64,000 nucleotides of DNA, from assembly GCA_019694355.1 (NCBI GenBank), contig JAIBCB010000002.1, forward strand, positions 682,001 through 746,000. Reading direction: 5' to 3'. Under the pieces are notes generated by a model that did no database searches, had not been told where the DNA came from, and worked only from the letters and a program-made list of their open reading frames with translations. This DNA comes from Pyrinomonadaceae bacterium. Lineage in GTDB: Bacteria > Acidobacteriota > Blastocatellia > Pyrinomonadales > Pyrinomonadaceae. The translations under genes and the position numbers were made by a program. This document shows positions 63,334-64,000 of this stretch, piece after piece; the stretch's first letter is position 1; each line of letters begins with the position of its first letter.

Positions 63334-64000
63334 GTGTTCTTCGCCAAGGGAGTACTTATCGAGAAACAATTATCTTATTTGTTCGCTAAGCTCAAGTCAA
63401 TACGAGCGAGCACCGGCACTCGTTTGGTCGCGTTGGCTGCAGTATTGGTTGCCGTCTGCTCGACGTTTTCCTACGGGCAGGCTATCGATGCTGAAATTCG
63501 CGTCGATGCCAAGACCAATTCCGTCGAGGTCGCAGGCAGATTTCTTGACGGCGGCGAAATTCGGAATATCGCGTTCCAGCGTGAATTTGCGGGCGTTTCG
63601 GGGCTAGCTGAACGAATTTCGCAGATGAGGACGCTAGGGGCGAATGGAAAAGAGGTCACCTCAAAAGCCTTCGCCCCAGGTGAATTTGCGGCCGCTGAAA
63701 GCATCGGCGCATTTTCGTACACCATCCGTCTCGATGCGCCCGACAGCACAGGCCAGGCGCACGTCTCATGGCTCAAGAACGGCCGCGGTGTTTTATTTCT
63801 TGGCGACATCTTGCCGCTGGTTCTTGGCAAAGCTTCGACCTCGGCAACTGTGCGGATCATCGATCAAAAAGTGGGCGTTGCCGGCGGGTGTTCTTCTTTG
63901 GCTGAAGGGAAGTATGAGTGTTCGGACCGCGCTTCTGCGGTGTTTGCTCTCTCGCCCGATCTCCGCACGGTGAAGACAGCAGAAACTGAGATCAACCTTC
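63334..64000 (+). CDS. Exported protein, possibly M61-peptidase-like N-terminal part (truncated by window end)
   Basis: The frame begins with GTG at 63334, with AAGAGG eight bases upstream, and runs off the window after 222 residues. A long N-region precedes a signal-type helix (about residues 34-50, LVALAAVLVAVCSTFS), with cleavage near YGQA. The mature part is beta-rich (IDAEIRVDAKTNSVEVAGRF, FSYTIRLDAPDS, HVSWLKNGRGVLFLGDILPL). The last segment resembles the N-terminal domain of M61-type peptidases, but the catalytic region is not in view, so the call is tentative. Confidence 0.5.
   Translation, partial: MFFAKGVLIEKQLSYLFAKLKSIRASTGTRLVALAAVLVAVCSTFSYGQAIDAEIRVDAKTNSVEVAGRFLDGGEIRNIAFQREFAGVSGLAERISQMRTLGANGKEVTSKAFAPGEFAAAESIGAFSYTIRLDAPDSTGQAHVSWLKNGRGVLFLGDILPLVLGKASTSATVRIIDQKVGVAGGCSSLAEGKYECSDRASAVFALSPDLRTVKTAETEINL

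Overview
The window is a bacterial chromosome segment of moderate G+C. The gene content (spc/alpha ribosomal cluster followed by accBC, delta-60/FG-GAP and TPR secreted proteins, a PEP-CTERM protein, a DUF2911 protein, a PgpH-type c-di-AMP phosphodiesterase, PilT) suggests a Gram-negative member of the Acidobacteriota, probably Blastocatellia. That assignment is inference from gene families, not from a marker search.

Layout. (1) 1-8.2 kb: the end of the spc operon and the alpha operon in canonical order (rpsE-rpmD-rplO-secY-adk-map-infA-rpmJ-rpsM-rpsK-rpsD-rpoA-rplQ), then accB-accC. (2) 10.2-13.9 kb: a DUF3800 gene, then rpsO and pnp with structured leaders and terminators. (3) 14-15.8 kb: two secreted proteins, one with a PEP-CTERM anchor and one with a PEGA-like domain. 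(4) 15.9-30 kb: glycyl-tRNA synthetase, an FMN reductase, catalase, an APC-type permease with a structured 5' leader, CCA-adding enzyme, MazEF, malic enzyme, HflX and PgpH. (5) 30-39 kb, mostly minus strand: HIT protein, IHF-beta-like protein, ribosomal protein S1 with a long leader, PilT, DUF2911 protein and an EF-G paralogue. (6) 39-47 kb: a 1026-residue delta-60/FG-GAP exported protein and two paralogous TPR proteins flanking murB. (7) 47-51 kb: carB and a DUF4919-like exported protein. (8) 51.2-52.7 kb: a gene-free island of small repeats and hairpins. (9) 52.7-56.6 kb: homocysteine methyltransferase/MTHFR fusion behind a SAM-II riboswitch, mutM and a sugar nucleotidyltransferase. (10) 56.9-64 kb: a TPR protein, a small membrane protein with thiE-thiD, an outer-membrane protein, purH, a 25-residue membrane ORF and a truncated exported protein.

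The most notable non-coding signals are: the SAM-II aptamer with intrinsic terminator at 54.6-54.7 kb; degenerate 7-bp tandem repeats at six places, several in opposing complementary arms, resembling cyanobacterial STRRs; a three-way-junction RNA plus terminator between rpsO and pnp; and strongly folded leaders before the APC permease, rpsA, rpsO and the PEGA-like gene. No tRNA, rRNA, CRISPR array, transposase gene or prophage gene was recognised.
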